From positions 1,410,248 through 1,474,247 of the forward strand of contig NZ_VHIV01000002.1 in the NCBI RefSeq assembly GCF_006494425.1: 64,000 bases of DNA, given 5' to 3'. Positions within the stretch are counted from its first letter, which is position 1. Each line of letters opens with the position of its first letter. The notes beneath the pieces were generated by a model that searched no databases, was not told the DNA's origin, and saw nothing but the letters and a program-made list of their open reading frames with translations. Source of the DNA: Bacillus dicomae. GTDB lineage: Bacteria > Bacillota > Bacilli > Bacillales > Bacillaceae_G. Positions 43,780 to 52,172 of the stretch are shown here, one piece after another. A program made the translations under genes and the position numbers.

Positions 43780-44346
43780 ATGAAAACGTTAGTATGTTTT
43801 GGAGATAGTATTACAGCTGATGATGTATTTTTTGATGGCACACCTAGATTAACGCCAAGGTTACAAAGGATATTCCCAAATTGGGAAGTGGTGAATGCAG
43901 GTGTTCCAGGTGATAATACATTCGATGCATTAAATAGGATTGAAGAAGATGTAATATCATATAAACCAGATTTCGTAACAGTTTTTCTTGGTACGAATGA
44001 TGCGGTTTCTTTTTCACAAGCGTCACTACAGGAATACAAAGAAAACTTAGAGCAGATTGTGAAACAGATTTCATCAAATAAAGTACTACTGATTAGTCCT
44101 GCACCAGTTGATGAAGAACGACAGCATAATAGAACAAATGAAGTGCTCGGTCAGTATGCAGACGTGGTAGAGGAAGTGACGAAAGAAACAGGAAGTTATT
44201 TTCTAAATTTGTATGCTGAAATGATTCAAGAACGGAATTATAAAAGGTTTGTAGAAAATGATGAAAAAGATGGATTACACTTTGGACCAGAAGGCTATGA
44301 GTATGTAGTGAAGTTAATTGGTGAAAAGTTAAAAGGGATTTTATAA
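43780..44346 (+). CDS. SGNH/GDSL-family esterase
   Basis: 188 residues. The four SGNH blocks are intact: CFGDSITADD (Ser10), NAGVPGDNTFDAL (Gly), FLGTNDAVSF (Asn) and DGLHFGPEGYEYV (Asp/His). No signal peptide, so it is cytosolic. Acts on acyl or acetyl esters, for example sugar acetyls or lysophospholipids. Ribosome site AAAAGGAGAGCAAG. Confidence 0.92.
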   Translation: MKTLVCFGDSITADDVFFDGTPRLTPRLQRIFPNWEVVNAGVPGDNTFDALNRIEEDVISYKPDFVTVFLGTNDAVSFSQASLQEYKENLEQIVKQISSNKVLLISPAPVDEERQHNRTNEVLGQYADVVEEVTKETGSYFLNLYAEMIQERNYKRFVENDEKDGLHFGPEGYEYVVKLIGEKLKGIL

Positions 44347-44378
44347 AAAAGCAAAGCGATATCGCTTTGCTTTTCATT
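44347..44378 (+). terminator. Rho-independent terminator
   Basis: AAAAGCAAAGCGAT directly followed by its complement ATCGCTTTGCTTTT. As a continuous palindrome it serves both strands. Confidence 0.85.
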
Positions 44379-44389
44379 GTTTATAGTAG

Positions 44390-44806
44390 TCAGTCTAGAA
44401 ATGCTTGCTGCAATGCTTTCAGTCCATCACTGTAAATACCATGAAACAGATTAATTGCCTCTTCATCACTAACCTCTACAGGAGTAAAGGTACCAGACCA
44501 CTCTACTAACGATGTGTTACTTTCAGTACCTTCTTTAACCTGAATTGTAGATAGATAATTAGTGACTGGGAATGGTGCATTCATGATTGAATACGTGTAG
44601 TAGCGTTCCTTATCATTGAATACTTCTAAGCGTTCTATAATTGTTTCACCATCTGGATTAGCTAGATGACGTACACGACCGCCTTCCGTTAATTTACTGC
44701 TAGGTATATAAGGTAACCAGTCTGGAAGGGAGTTGAAACCTCCGATTAATTGCCATACTTGTTCAGGTGAACCGAAAATTTCCATAGATGTAGTAGTATG
44801 TGCCAT
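44390..44806 (-). CDS. SRPBCC-family protein (polyketide cyclase/dehydratase-like)
   Basis: 138 residues from the ATG at 44806 (an ATG two codons upstream is only 4 bp from AAAGGAG). START-like fold: TSMEIFGSPEQVWQLIGGFN, then LPDWLPYIPSSKLTEGGRVR and VEWSGTFTPVEVSDEEAINL. Binds hydrophobic small molecules; often linked to detoxification genes. Lies just downstream of the aldo/keto reductase on the same strand, so it may share the HxlR-controlled promoter. Confidence 0.82.
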   Translation of the reverse strand: MAHTTTSMEIFGSPEQVWQLIGGFNSLPDWLPYIPSSKLTEGGRVRHLANPDGETIIERLEVFNDKERYYTYSIMNAPFPVTNYLSTIQVKEGTESNTSLVEWSGTFTPVEVSDEEAINLFHGIYSDGLKALQQAFLD

Positions 44807-44847
44807 GCTCATTACGCTCCTTTTTATCTCGATATTTGCGAGCAAAT

Positions 44848-44873
44848 AATCAGTGGGGATGACCCCACTGATT
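44848..44873 (-). terminator. Hairpin between aldo/keto reductase and SRPBCC genes
   Basis: AATCAGTGGGG / CCCCACTGATT with a 4-nt loop. On the minus strand only ATTATTT follows, so it may only partly terminate. Confidence 0.55.
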
Positions 44874-44884
44874 AAGGTTTCAAA

Positions 44885-45895
44885 TTATTTTACGTTGATT
44901 GGTAGTGGTGCATTAGATGCTACTAGTTTTTGTTCGCGCATTTCTTCCCAGAATGCTGCTGGAATTACTGTGTTTAATGCATTTTGGTCTTCTACAATTC
45001 GTTCTGGTTTACTTGCACCAGGAACAACAGCAGCAACTGCTGGATTTGCTAGTGAAAACTGTAATGCAGCAGCTTTAATGCTGATTTCGTGATGATCTGC
45101 AAGAGTTTTGATTTTCTCAACTTTTGCAATGATTTCTGGTGATGCTTTTTGATATTCGAAGTGAGCGCCTCCAGCAAGAATACCTGAGCTATATGGGCCA
45201 CCAACAACAATATCCATATTATGCTTTACAGCAGCAGGCATTACTCGTTGCAATGCGTGCTCGTGATCTAATAATGAATAACGACCAGCTAGTAAGGATA
45301 TATTTGGCTTCGCTTCTTCTAAATCAAGCATAAGTTCAATTGATTCTACTTTGTTTACTCCAAGCCCCCAGCCTTTAATTACACCTTCATCACGTAATTG
45401 AGTAAGTGCACGGAATGCTCCTGTTCGAGCTGTTTCAAATTGTGAAATCCACTCATCACCATAAAAGTCTTGTGCTAAATCATGAATGAAAACAAAGTCT
45501 AGACGATCTGTTTTTAAACGTTTCAAACTTTGCTCGATAGAAGGAAGTGTTGCATCTGCGCTATAGTCATTGATCATTTTATTTTTACGACCAAATTCGA
45601 AAAGTCCGCCTTTTTCACCTAAATCACGTGCAGATGGATCTTCTAGTTCATCTGAAATCGTTCGACCGACTTTCGTACTTAAGAAGTAGTCATCACGATT
45701 TCTTTTTGACAGTGCTTCGCCAAGGCGAATCTCTGCTAAACCAGAACCGTAAAGTGGAGCTGTATCAAAGTAACGAACACCATTATCCCAAGCCGCATCC
45801 ACTGTTGCGATCGCTTCTTCTTCTGGGATATTACGGTACATATTTCCTAGTGGTGCTGTACCAAAACCAATTTTTTCTTTTAGTAATTTACTCAT
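44885..45895 (-). CDS. Aldo/keto reductase
   Basis: 336 residues, TIM barrel. GFGTAPLGN at the N-terminus, RYFDTAPLYGSGLAEIRLGE (Asp and Tyr of the catalytic tetrad), STKVGR (Lys) and DFVFIHDL (His), with the NADPH-binding VVPGASKPERI near the C-terminus. Resembles D-threo-aldose dehydrogenase or fucose dehydrogenase types but probably reduces reactive aldehydes and ketones. Two operator modules of the HxlR type precede it in the same orientation, divergent from HxlR gene 2. Confidence 0.92.
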   Translation of the reverse strand: MSKLLKEKIGFGTAPLGNMYRNIPEEEAIATVDAAWDNGVRYFDTAPLYGSGLAEIRLGEALSKRNRDDYFLSTKVGRTISDELEDPSARDLGEKGGLFEFGRKNKMINDYSADATLPSIEQSLKRLKTDRLDFVFIHDLAQDFYGDEWISQFETARTGAFRALTQLRDEGVIKGWGLGVNKVESIELMLDLEEAKPNISLLAGRYSLLDHEHALQRVMPAAVKHNMDIVVGGPYSSGILAGGAHFEYQKASPEIIAKVEKIKTLADHHEISIKAAALQFSLANPAVAAVVPGASKPERIVEDQNALNTVIPAAFWEEMREQKLVASNAPLPINVK

Positions 45896-46105
45896 TATAA
45901 ATATCCTCCTAAAATGTATTTGAAAATTAATTAATGATTGTGAAAATCAATATATGTCATTTCATCGTCTGATAAAAGGCATGATAAAAGTATATAAACA
46001 GTTAAGAAAGTATGTTATCACTGAAAGGTAACATAGTTAATTTCTAACACTGCATGACTCACTCAACTCTTACAAATGCTATTATGAAATGTATTTTACA
46101 TATTG

Positions 46106-46165
46106 AAAAGTACGTACTTTAAAGTGATATAGATACTAAAAAGTAATACAGGTACTTTTTAGTGC
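46106..46165 (-). promoter_or_regulatory. HxlR-type operator module, copy 2 (plus a half-site)
   Basis: On the minus strand: TTACTTTTTAGTATCTATA then TCACTTTAAAGTACGTACTTT. The promoter block TTCATAATAGCATTTGTAAG follows toward the aldo/keto reductase gene. A plus-strand half-site GGTACTTTTTAGTGCC (46150-46165) adjoins it. Confidence 0.78.
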
Positions 46166-46189
46166 CGTACTACTCATCTGCTGTTTACG

Positions 46190-46262
46190 TATGCTATTAT
46201 GAAACATGTTTAATACAATAAAAAGTACGTACTTTAAGGTGCTATAGATACTTAAAAGTAAT
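46190..46262 (-). promoter_or_regulatory. HxlR-type operator module, copy 3
   Basis: On the minus strand: ATTACTTTTAAGTATCTATA then GCACCTTAAAGTACGTACTTT, followed by TTCATAATAGCATACGTAAA. It is tandem with copy 2, so the aldo/keto reductase has two equal promoters. The remaining 45896-46105 holds nothing else. Confidence 0.78.
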
Positions 46263-46314
46263 ATTTAAATCTTTAGCTTAATTGCCTTATAACATTATTA
46301 AAGGAGATTTTTAT

Positions 46315-46659
46315 ATGAAAACATACAATATTCCTGTAGAGGCGACTTTAGAGGTTATCGGTGGGAAGTGGAAAGTAGTTATCCTTTGTCATTTAAAGAA
46401 AGACAAAAAGAGAACGTGCGAATTAAAGCAATTAATGTCTGGTATTACACAAAAGATGTTAACGCAACAATTACGTGAATTAGAAGAAGATGGTGTAATC
46501 GAGAGAACAGTGTATAATCAAGTGCCGCCAAAAGTAGAGTATTCTTTAACGGATTACGGTCATTCTTTAGATGTTATACTTGATTCTCTTTGTAACTGGG
46601 GAGAAAATCATCTTGAAAAGAATGGTAACACGTCTATGCTTATAACAGCAGCTGAATAA
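46315..46659 (+). CDS. HxlR/DUF24-family regulator 2, without N-terminal cysteine
   Basis: 114 residues from the ATG at 46315 behind AAAGGAG. MKTYNIPVEATLEVIGGKWK then VVILCHLKKDKKRTCELKQL, MSGITQKMLTQQLRELEEDG. The conserved redox Cys of the family (NCPIA in regulator 1) is Ile here. The C-terminus LEKNGNTSMLITAAE is shared with regulator 4, its close paralogue. Divergent from the aldo/keto reductase with modules 2 and 3 between. Confidence 0.9.
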   Translation: MKTYNIPVEATLEVIGGKWKVVILCHLKKDKKRTCELKQLMSGITQKMLTQQLRELEEDGVIERTVYNQVPPKVEYSLTDYGHSLDVILDSLCNWGENHLEKNGNTSMLITAAE

Positions 46660-46665
46660 AGAAGG

Positions 46666-46702
46666 AAAAAACGAACGAGAATACGTTCGTTTTTTCTTTT
46701 TA
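46666..46702 (+). terminator. Rho-independent terminator
   Basis: AAAAAACGAACG / CGTTCGTTTTTT with a 6-nt loop, then CTTTT. Confidence 0.88.
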
Positions 46703-46730
46703 TATAGAGGGAGATTTTTAAGTGGCATAA

Positions 46731-46787
46731 TTACTTTTTTGTAATATAGGTACTTTTTTGTGCTGTAGGAACTAAAATGTGCCGTAT
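46731..46787 (+). promoter_or_regulatory. Degenerate HxlR-type operator, copy 4
   Basis: TTACTTTTTTGTAATATAGG, TACTTTTTTGTGCTGTAGGA and ACTAAAATGTGCCGTAT keep the GTAC/GTGC spacing but have lost the GTACGTAC palindrome. It lies before HxlR gene 3. Confidence 0.55.
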
Positions 46788-46850
46788 AGAAAATTATTTA
46801 TTTTTACGCAACAATAGAGAAGGAATATAGAAAAAAGGAGGGGAAATCGC

Positions 46851-47177
46851 GTGAAACAATATAATATACCGATAGAAGCAACTTTAGAAATTATCGGTGG
46901 AAAGTGGAAGGTCGTCATTTTATGTCACTTAACGAAAGGAACGAAGCGAACGAGTGAGTTGCAACGTTTGATTCCTGAAATTTCTGTTAGAATGTTAACG
47001 CAACAATTACGTGAGTTAGAAGAAGATGGTGTGATTACACGTAAAATCTATAAAGAAATTCCACCTCGAGTAGAATACTCCTTAACTGATTATGGTTGGT
47101 CTTTACAAAACGTATTAAACCAATTAACCGCATGGGGAGAACGATGCATAGATAGAAAAAATAGTAAAGTTAAATGA
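46851..47177 (+). CDS. HxlR/DUF24-family regulator 3, without N-terminal cysteine
   Basis: 108 residues, GTG start behind AAAAAGGAGGGGAAATC. KQYNIPIEATLEIIGGKWKV then VILCHLTKGTKRTSELQRLI and SVRMLTQQLRELEEDGVITR. Again Ile replaces the family's N-terminal Cys. It differs more from regulators 2 and 4 than these do from each other, and its C-terminus lacks the shared tail. Located between HxlR gene 2 and the cyclopropane synthase gene. Confidence 0.9.
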   Translation: MKQYNIPIEATLEIIGGKWKVVILCHLTKGTKRTSELQRLIPEISVRMLTQQLRELEEDGVITRKIYKEIPPRVEYSLTDYGWSLQNVLNQLTAWGERCIDRKNSKVK

Positions 47178-47198
47178 AATCTATATATGTAATATTGA

Positions 47199-47230
47199 AA
47201 CACCACCTATTGATGAGGTGGTGTTTTTTC
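47199..47230 (+). terminator. Rho-independent terminator
   Basis: AAACACCACCT / AGGTGGTGTTT with a 7-nt loop, then TTTC. Confidence 0.88.
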
Positions 47231-47330
47231 AGTATAAAACTTTAGAAAGTTACTATGGTGAAAAGTAAGGATTTATACTATATCAACCACTGTTTTAGCT
47301 AGGGTGAATGTTTAATTTATCCTTCATCAT

Positions 47331-47420
47331 AGGTACTTAAAAGTGCCTTCATCACTTTAAAGTACGTACTATGCTTCATAATATAATCGTTTTATAATGA
47401 CACTCGTAGCAAGAAGTCAT
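47331..47420 (+). promoter_or_regulatory. HxlR-type operator module, copy 5
   Basis: AGGTACTTAAAAGTGCC, then ATCACTTTAAAGTACGTACT, then TTCATAATATAATCG and CACTCGTAGCAAGAAG. Same layout as the other modules, pointing at the cyclopropane synthase gene. Confidence 0.75.
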
Positions 47421-47498
47421 AATGGTTTTAAGCTATGTTCAAAAAAACTTATTAACTAGAATAGTTTTTTGTTCAATTTTTTAGTAGGAGATGTTTAT

Positions 47499-48671
47499 AT
47501 GGTTGAAGAACTTTTTTATAAAAAAATACTCAAAAATCTTTTTTCGGATCCAGTTCAAATTACACTTTGGAATGGTGAAACAATCCAATATGGAGAAGGG
47601 GAACCTCAATTTCATGTAACATTCCATAAGCCGCTTTCAAAGAAGGAGATTGCCAAGGATCCTTCTATCGCATTCGGTGAAGCATATATGAATGGAGATC
47701 TTGAAATAGAGGGTAATCTTGAAAAAGCAATTCAATCTATTTATAAAAGGCAGGATAGCTTTTTAGGGGATAGTAAGTTGCAATATTTCAAAAGTAAATG
47801 GAATTTCTCTAAACAAAAAAATAAAGATGATATTGCTCATCATTATGATATTGGGAACGATTTCTATAAATTATGGCTTGATGAAACGATGACGTATTCT
47901 TGTGCATATTTCCAAAGCGAGCAAGATTCTTTAACGACAGCTCAGCATAATAAAGTGAATCATATTTTGAAAAAGTTGAACCTTAAAAAAGGTGATACGC
48001 TATTAGATATTGGTTGCGGGTGGGGTGAGCTCATTACAGCTGCCGCTAAGCAGTACGGTGTGAAAGCGATGGGAGTAACGTTAAGTGAGGAACAATATGC
48101 TAAGACTTCCGAGCGAATTAAACAAGAGGGACTTACGGATTTAGTTGAAGTATCTTTACTTGATTACCGCGATATTAAGAATCGTAAATTTGATAAAATT
48201 GTTAGTGTAGGTATGATTGAACATGTAGGAAAAGACAATATTACGCAATACTTTGAGACAGTTAATACACTACTAAATGATGGTGGGATTTCTCTACTTC
48301 ATTGTATTACTTCTCCAGCCAATGGTGGTGCTACGAATGGTTGGATTGAAAAGTATATATTCCCTGGCGGATATGTTCCTGCTGTTAACGAATTAATCAC
48401 GAACATGACAAACGAACAATTTTTCATTGTTGATGTGGAAAGCTTACGTAGACATTACGGGAAAACATTACAACATTGGGCTCGGAATTTTGAAAACGTA
48501 CTGGAGGAAGTTCGCAAAACGAAAGATGAGCGATTCATTCGTATGTGGCGCTTATATTTAAATGCATGTGCAGCTTCATTCTTTACTGGTAATATTGATT
48601 TACATCAATTTGTCTTTACAAAAGGTATTAACGATACAATCCCGATGACACGTTCTTATATGTATGAATAA
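47499..48671 (+). CDS. cfa: Cyclopropane-fatty-acyl-phospholipid synthase
   Basis: 390 residues; ATG at 47499 behind TAGGAGATG. The N-terminal lipid-binding region (FGEAYMNGDLEIEGNLEKAI) is followed by the conserved HHYDIGNDFYKLWLDETMTY then SCAYF. SAM motif I is LLDIGCGWGELITAAA, and EHVGKDNITQYFE supplies the bicarbonate/catalytic region. Methylates unsaturated phospholipid acyl chains in the membrane, lowering permeability under acid or solvent stress. Placement behind an HxlR module links membrane protection to the electrophile regulon. Confidence 0.92.
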   Translation: MVEELFYKKILKNLFSDPVQITLWNGETIQYGEGEPQFHVTFHKPLSKKEIAKDPSIAFGEAYMNGDLEIEGNLEKAIQSIYKRQDSFLGDSKLQYFKSKWNFSKQKNKDDIAHHYDIGNDFYKLWLDETMTYSCAYFQSEQDSLTTAQHNKVNHILKKLNLKKGDTLLDIGCGWGELITAAAKQYGVKAMGVTLSEEQYAKTSERIKQEGLTDLVEVSLLDYRDIKNRKFDKIVSVGMIEHVGKDNITQYFETVNTLLNDGGISLLHCITSPANGGATNGWIEKYIFPGGYVPAVNELITNMTNEQFFIVDVESLRRHYGKTLQHWARNFENVLEEVRKTKDERFIRMWRLYLNACAASFFTGNIDLHQFVFTKGINDTIPMTRSYMYE

Positions 48672-48723
48672 GAGCATGTGATCTAATAGCAATAAATGAA
48701 TATGTAAGTCCATAAGGTATAGT

Positions 48724-48775
48724 AAAAAATCCGGGATGAAAATCGAAAATGATTTCTATCCTGGATTTTTTTATT
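48724..48775 (+). terminator. Rho-independent terminator
   Basis: AAAAATCCGGGAT / ATCCTGGATTTTT with an inner AAATC/GATTT extension, then TTATTTT. Confidence 0.8.
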
Positions 48776-48872
48776 TTATATATAATTTTAAAAGTAAAAC
48801 TATATACTTTTTGTTTTGAAGGTATATAATAAATATAGAAACTAAAATTTATGAGCAAGGAAGTTGAAGGAT

Positions 48873-49934
48873 ATGACATTAACAATGGGGTTTATTGGAT
48901 TTGGAAAATCAGCTAACCGCTATCACTTACCGTATGTAAATACACGTGAAAATATAAAAGTAAAAACAATTTTTGGTCGCCAAATTAGTGAAGAATTAGC
49001 GGCTCCATATAAGAAGAAAGGTGTTTACTTCACTACTGATTTGGACGAATTATTGAACGACAAAGAAATCCAAGTAGTGACAATCTGTACGCCAGCACAC
49101 ACGCATTACGAAATAGCGAAACAAGTTATACTTGCTGGGAAGTCAGTTATTGTTGAAAAACCATTTTGCGATACAGTTGAACATGCGAAAGAATTATTAG
49201 CTTTAGGACGAGAGAAAGGTGTAGTAGTTATGCCTTATCAAAACCGTCGTTTTGATGGTGATTTCTTAGCTGTGAAGCAAGTTGTAGAACAAGGATTCCT
49301 TGGTGATATTGTTGAGGTTGAATCACATATTGATTATTTCCGTCCTGGTTCAATCTCTCATGAAGCTCCAAAAGAAGAAGGGTCATTTTACAGTTTAGGT
49401 ATTCATACGATGGATCGTATGATTTCACTATTTGGCCGTCCAGATACGGTAACATACGATATTCGTAATAACGAAGTGGAAGGTGCAGTTGATAGCTATT
49501 TTGATGTTGGTCTACATTACGGAAATCAGCTGAAAATTAAGCTGAAAACGAACCATGTTGTAGCGAAAGATTATCCGCGCTTTATCGTTCATGGAACAAA
49601 CGGATCGTTTATTAAATACGGTGAAGATCAGCAGGAAAACGATCTAAAAGCGGGTATTATGCCTGAGAGTGCAGGATTTGGTGAAGATTCGCCAATGTAC
49701 TATGGAGTTGCTAAATATCGCAATGCAAACGGTGATTGGATCGAAAAACAAATTAAAACGCCGCTTGGTGATTACGGTCGTTTTTATGATGCAGCGTATG
49801 AAACAATCGTAAATGGTGCACCAAAACTTGTGAAAGACGAAGAAGCGGTAACGAATATTGAAATCTTAGAAAACGGATTTGCTGCGCCATCACCTTCAGT
49901 ATACAAACTTGAAGCTTTAAATTGGAATGAATAG
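48873..49934 (+). CDS. Gfo/Idh/MocA-family oxidoreductase
   Basis: 353 residues. The ATG at 48873 is taken over a TTG three codons earlier. Rossmann start MGFIGFGKSANRYHLPYVNT, the EKP motif in VIVEKPFCDTVEHA (catalytic Lys about residue 94), and the C-terminal half with DYFRPGS and SFYSLGIHTMDRMI (His). Closest in layout to YhhX/YvaA-type inositol or sugar dehydrogenases using NAD(P). A GntR regulator gene follows 31 bp downstream, probably in one transcript. Confidence 0.92.
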   Translation: MTLTMGFIGFGKSANRYHLPYVNTRENIKVKTIFGRQISEELAAPYKKKGVYFTTDLDELLNDKEIQVVTICTPAHTHYEIAKQVILAGKSVIVEKPFCDTVEHAKELLALGREKGVVVMPYQNRRFDGDFLAVKQVVEQGFLGDIVEVESHIDYFRPGSISHEAPKEEGSFYSLGIHTMDRMISLFGRPDTVTYDIRNNEVEGAVDSYFDVGLHYGNQLKIKLKTNHVVAKDYPRFIVHGTNGSFIKYGEDQQENDLKAGIMPESAGFGEDSPMYYGVAKYRNANGDWIEKQIKTPLGDYGRFYDAAYETIVNGAPKLVKDEEAVTNIEILENGFAAPSPSVYKLEALNWNE

Positions 49935-49965
49935 AAGGTAGTTAAATATAAAAGGAGGTTGGGAA

Positions 49966-50703
49966 GTGGCAAGTGGATCAACACAAGTAAAATACCTCGG
50001 CATTTACCAAAAAATTAAACAACAAATTTTAGATGGTGAATATAAAATTAATGAAAAAATCCCGAGCAGTCTCGTCCTTGCTGAAGAATTCGGTGTTTCA
50101 GCTCTTACTATTAAAAAAGCGCTGGATCTGCTAGTGAGAGATGGATACATCATCCGTCGGCGCGGAAGTGGAACAGTCGTTCAAGATTGGCGTCAGCAGG
50201 AAAAGGCACGAATGATTCAAACTTTAACAGGTACGAAAGCTGTTTACGGCAGTGAGGTAGAAAGTAAAATTATCGAGTTTACGATTGTCGGAGCCGATGA
50301 AATTATTGCTGAAAAATTAGGGATTTCAGTGGGGGATTTTGTTTATAAAATCATTCGCCTTCGTATCATTCACAGTATTCCAACGATTATGGAGCATACT
50401 TGGATGCCTATTTCGGTCATCCCAGGTGTTGAAGCTTCCGTTTTAGAGGAGTCGATATATTTGCACATTCAAAATAAACTTGGTCTTGAAGTGGGCACAT
50501 CCGTTGTTAGGGTCAAAGGGGTTCGTCCAGATGATAAAGAACAGCAATTTATGAATTTAACAAATCAAGATTTCCTAATGAGAGTTGAACAAGTGGCCTA
50601 CTTAACGGATGGACGAACTTTTGAATACTCTTATGCTGATCACCTGCCAGAAACCTTTGAATTTGAAACAGTTATTACTGCAAAAAGTTATAAAGAGGCA
50701 TAA
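49966..50703 (+). CDS. GntR-family regulator with UTRA domain
   Basis: 245 residues, GTG start behind AAAAGGAGGTTGGGAA. Winged helix KYLGIYQKIKQQILDGEYKI then SSLVLAEEFGVSALTIKKAL and RRRGSGTVV. UTRA ligand domain from about residue 95 (IVGADEIIAEKLGISVGDFV, MEHTWMPISVIPGV). HutC subfamily, sensing a sugar or sugar-phosphate. Likely regulates the Gfo/Idh/MocA gene upstream. Confidence 0.92.
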   Translation: MASGSTQVKYLGIYQKIKQQILDGEYKINEKIPSSLVLAEEFGVSALTIKKALDLLVRDGYIIRRRGSGTVVQDWRQQEKARMIQTLTGTKAVYGSEVESKIIEFTIVGADEIIAEKLGISVGDFVYKIIRLRIIHSIPTIMEHTWMPISVIPGVEASVLEESIYLHIQNKLGLEVGTSVVRVKGVRPDDKEQQFMNLTNQDFLMRVEQVAYLTDGRTFEYSYADHLPETFEFETVITAKSYKEA

Positions 50704-50745
50704 AAAATAGGTTGGGGCACGTATTGCCTCAACCTATTTTTGGTC
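50703..50745. terminator. Bidirectional terminator
   Basis: AAAAATAGGTTGGGGCA / TGCCTCAACCTATTTTT, between the GntR gene and the convergent HxlR gene 4. Confidence 0.85.
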
Positions 50746-50767
50746 TTCAATATAGTAGGAACAGCTA

Positions 50768-51112
50768 CTATTCATCGGCTGTAATAAGCATGGATGTGTT
50801 CCCGTTTTTTTCAAGGTGAACTTCTCCCCAAGTGCAGAGGGAATCGAGTATGGCTCCTAAAGATGAACCGTAATCCGTTAAAGAATACTCTACTTTCGGT
50901 GGCACTTGGTCATATACTTTCCTTTGGATTACATCGTCTTCTTCCAGTTCACGTAATTGTTGTGTTAACATTTTTTGTGTAATACCAGGCATTAAACGTT
51001 TTAATTCACTCGTTCTTTTTGTTCCTTTTTTTAAATGGCAAAGGATAACAACCTTCCACTTTCCACCAATAACTTCTAAAGTCGCTTCTACAGGAATATT
51101 GTATGTTTTCAT
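50768..51112 (-). CDS. HxlR/DUF24-family regulator 4, without N-terminal cysteine
   Basis: 114 residues. MKTYNIPVEATLEVIGGKWK then VVILCHLKKGTKRTSELKRL and MPGITQKMLTQQLRELEEDD; tail LEKNGNTSMLITADE. Nearly identical to regulator 2 in length and sequence, so a recent duplication. Ile stands where sensing Cys is expected. Divergent from the Spx paralogue with two tandem operator modules between. Confidence 0.9.
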   Translation of the reverse strand: MKTYNIPVEATLEVIGGKWKVVILCHLKKGTKRTSELKRLMPGITQKMLTQQLRELEEDDVIQRKVYDQVPPKVEYSLTDYGSSLGAILDSLCTWGEVHLEKNGNTSMLITADE

Positions 51113-51181
51113 AAAAAAACTCCTTTGATGAATTTAGATTGTAGTTTTGGACCTACAAACGTTTTAATACTAAATTTATTT

Positions 51182-51260
51182 CTTTTTAGTGCCTATAACA
51201 CTTTAAAGTGCGTACTATTTATTGTGCTAAATATCGTTCATAATAACCACTGTAAGAGGG
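51182..51260 (+). promoter_or_regulatory. HxlR-type operator module, copy 6
   Basis: CTTTTTAGTGCCTATAACAC then TTTAAAGTGCGTACTATTTA, then TTCATAATAACCACTGTAAG. First of two tandem modules before the spx-like gene. Confidence 0.78.
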
Positions 51261-51293
51261 AAGTAAGCAGAACTTTACTAGAAAATTCATATG

Positions 51294-51376
51294 TTACTTT
51301 TTAGTACCTATAATACTTTAAAGTGCGTACTTTTTATTAGGCTAAATATAATCCATAATAGCACTTGTAAGCAAGA
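51294..51376 (+). promoter_or_regulatory. HxlR-type operator module, copy 7
   Basis: TTACTTTTTAGTACCTATAA then TACTTTAAAGTGCGTACTTT, then CCATAATAGCACTTGTAAGC. Period about 112 bp from copy 6. The 350 bp between it and the Spx-type start codon hold no gene. Confidence 0.8.
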
Positions 51377-51729
51377 AATGAGTAAAATGTACTTCGAAGT
51401 GCATTTGAAATTGGTTAGCATAATACTATGGAGACATTCATACAAAAAATGATTAATTAATCCAAGACTTAACATTTGATTAATAGAACTGTAAAGTTTA
51501 AAATTACAGTATAGGTTTAAGAAGTAGGTTGTCATCGTCTGTAAAATTTAGTTTCAATCATTTTATAAAAGAAGCATGAAAAGAAACGAATAGTAGAGAT
51601 AACCGAAACATTGCAGAATAACTAACATTACGTGTATTTGATTCTAAACTGTAATTTTTTTAAATACATTTCCATAACCGACAATTAAAATGTACGTTCC
51701 ATAAAGAACATTAAAGGAGTGAGTGAAAT

Positions 51730-52125
51730 ATGGTGGTTTTATATACAACAGCAAGCTGTGGTTCATGCCGAAAAGCGAAAGCGTGGCTGGAGGAGAATCA
51801 AATTGATTATACTGAAAAAAATATCGTATCCAATTCTATGACAGTGGATGAACTTAAATCCATTCTTCGTTTAACGGAAGAGGGTGCTACGGAAATTATT
51901 TCAACTAGATCAAAAACTTTTCAAGACTTAAATATAAATATTGAGGAGCTTTCGCTGAATGAGTTTTATAAATTAATAATTGAGCATCCACTCATGTTGC
52001 GTCGCCCAATTATGCTGGACGAGAAAAGATTACAGATCGGTTTTAATGATGAAGAAATTCGCAAATTTTTACCACGTAGCGTTCGAACATTCTTGAACAT
52101 TGAACTGCAAAAGTTGGCTAATTAA
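51730..52125 (+). CDS. Spx-family transcriptional regulator (second Spx)
   Basis: 131 residues, exactly Spx length. The redox switch CxxC is C10-G-S-C13 in YTTASCGSCRKAKAWLEENQ. A Gly in the EEGATEIISTRSKTF region and Arg in RRPIMLDEKRLQIGFNDEEI then RKFLPRSVR match the RNA polymerase alpha-contacting and Spx signature segments. It is more divergent than the housekeeping SpxA, so it is a paralogue. It would bind RNA polymerase alpha under disulfide stress. Two HxlR modules lie upstream, paralleling control of spx by YodB in B. subtilis. Confidence 0.92.
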   Translation: MVVLYTTASCGSCRKAKAWLEENQIDYTEKNIVSNSMTVDELKSILRLTEEGATEIISTRSKTFQDLNINIEELSLNEFYKLIIEHPLMLRRPIMLDEKRLQIGFNDEEIRKFLPRSVRTFLNIELQKLAN

Positions 52126-52172
52126 TAAGTAATAGTATGAAATTGAAGTTTTTTGAAAGGAGGAAACAGAAG

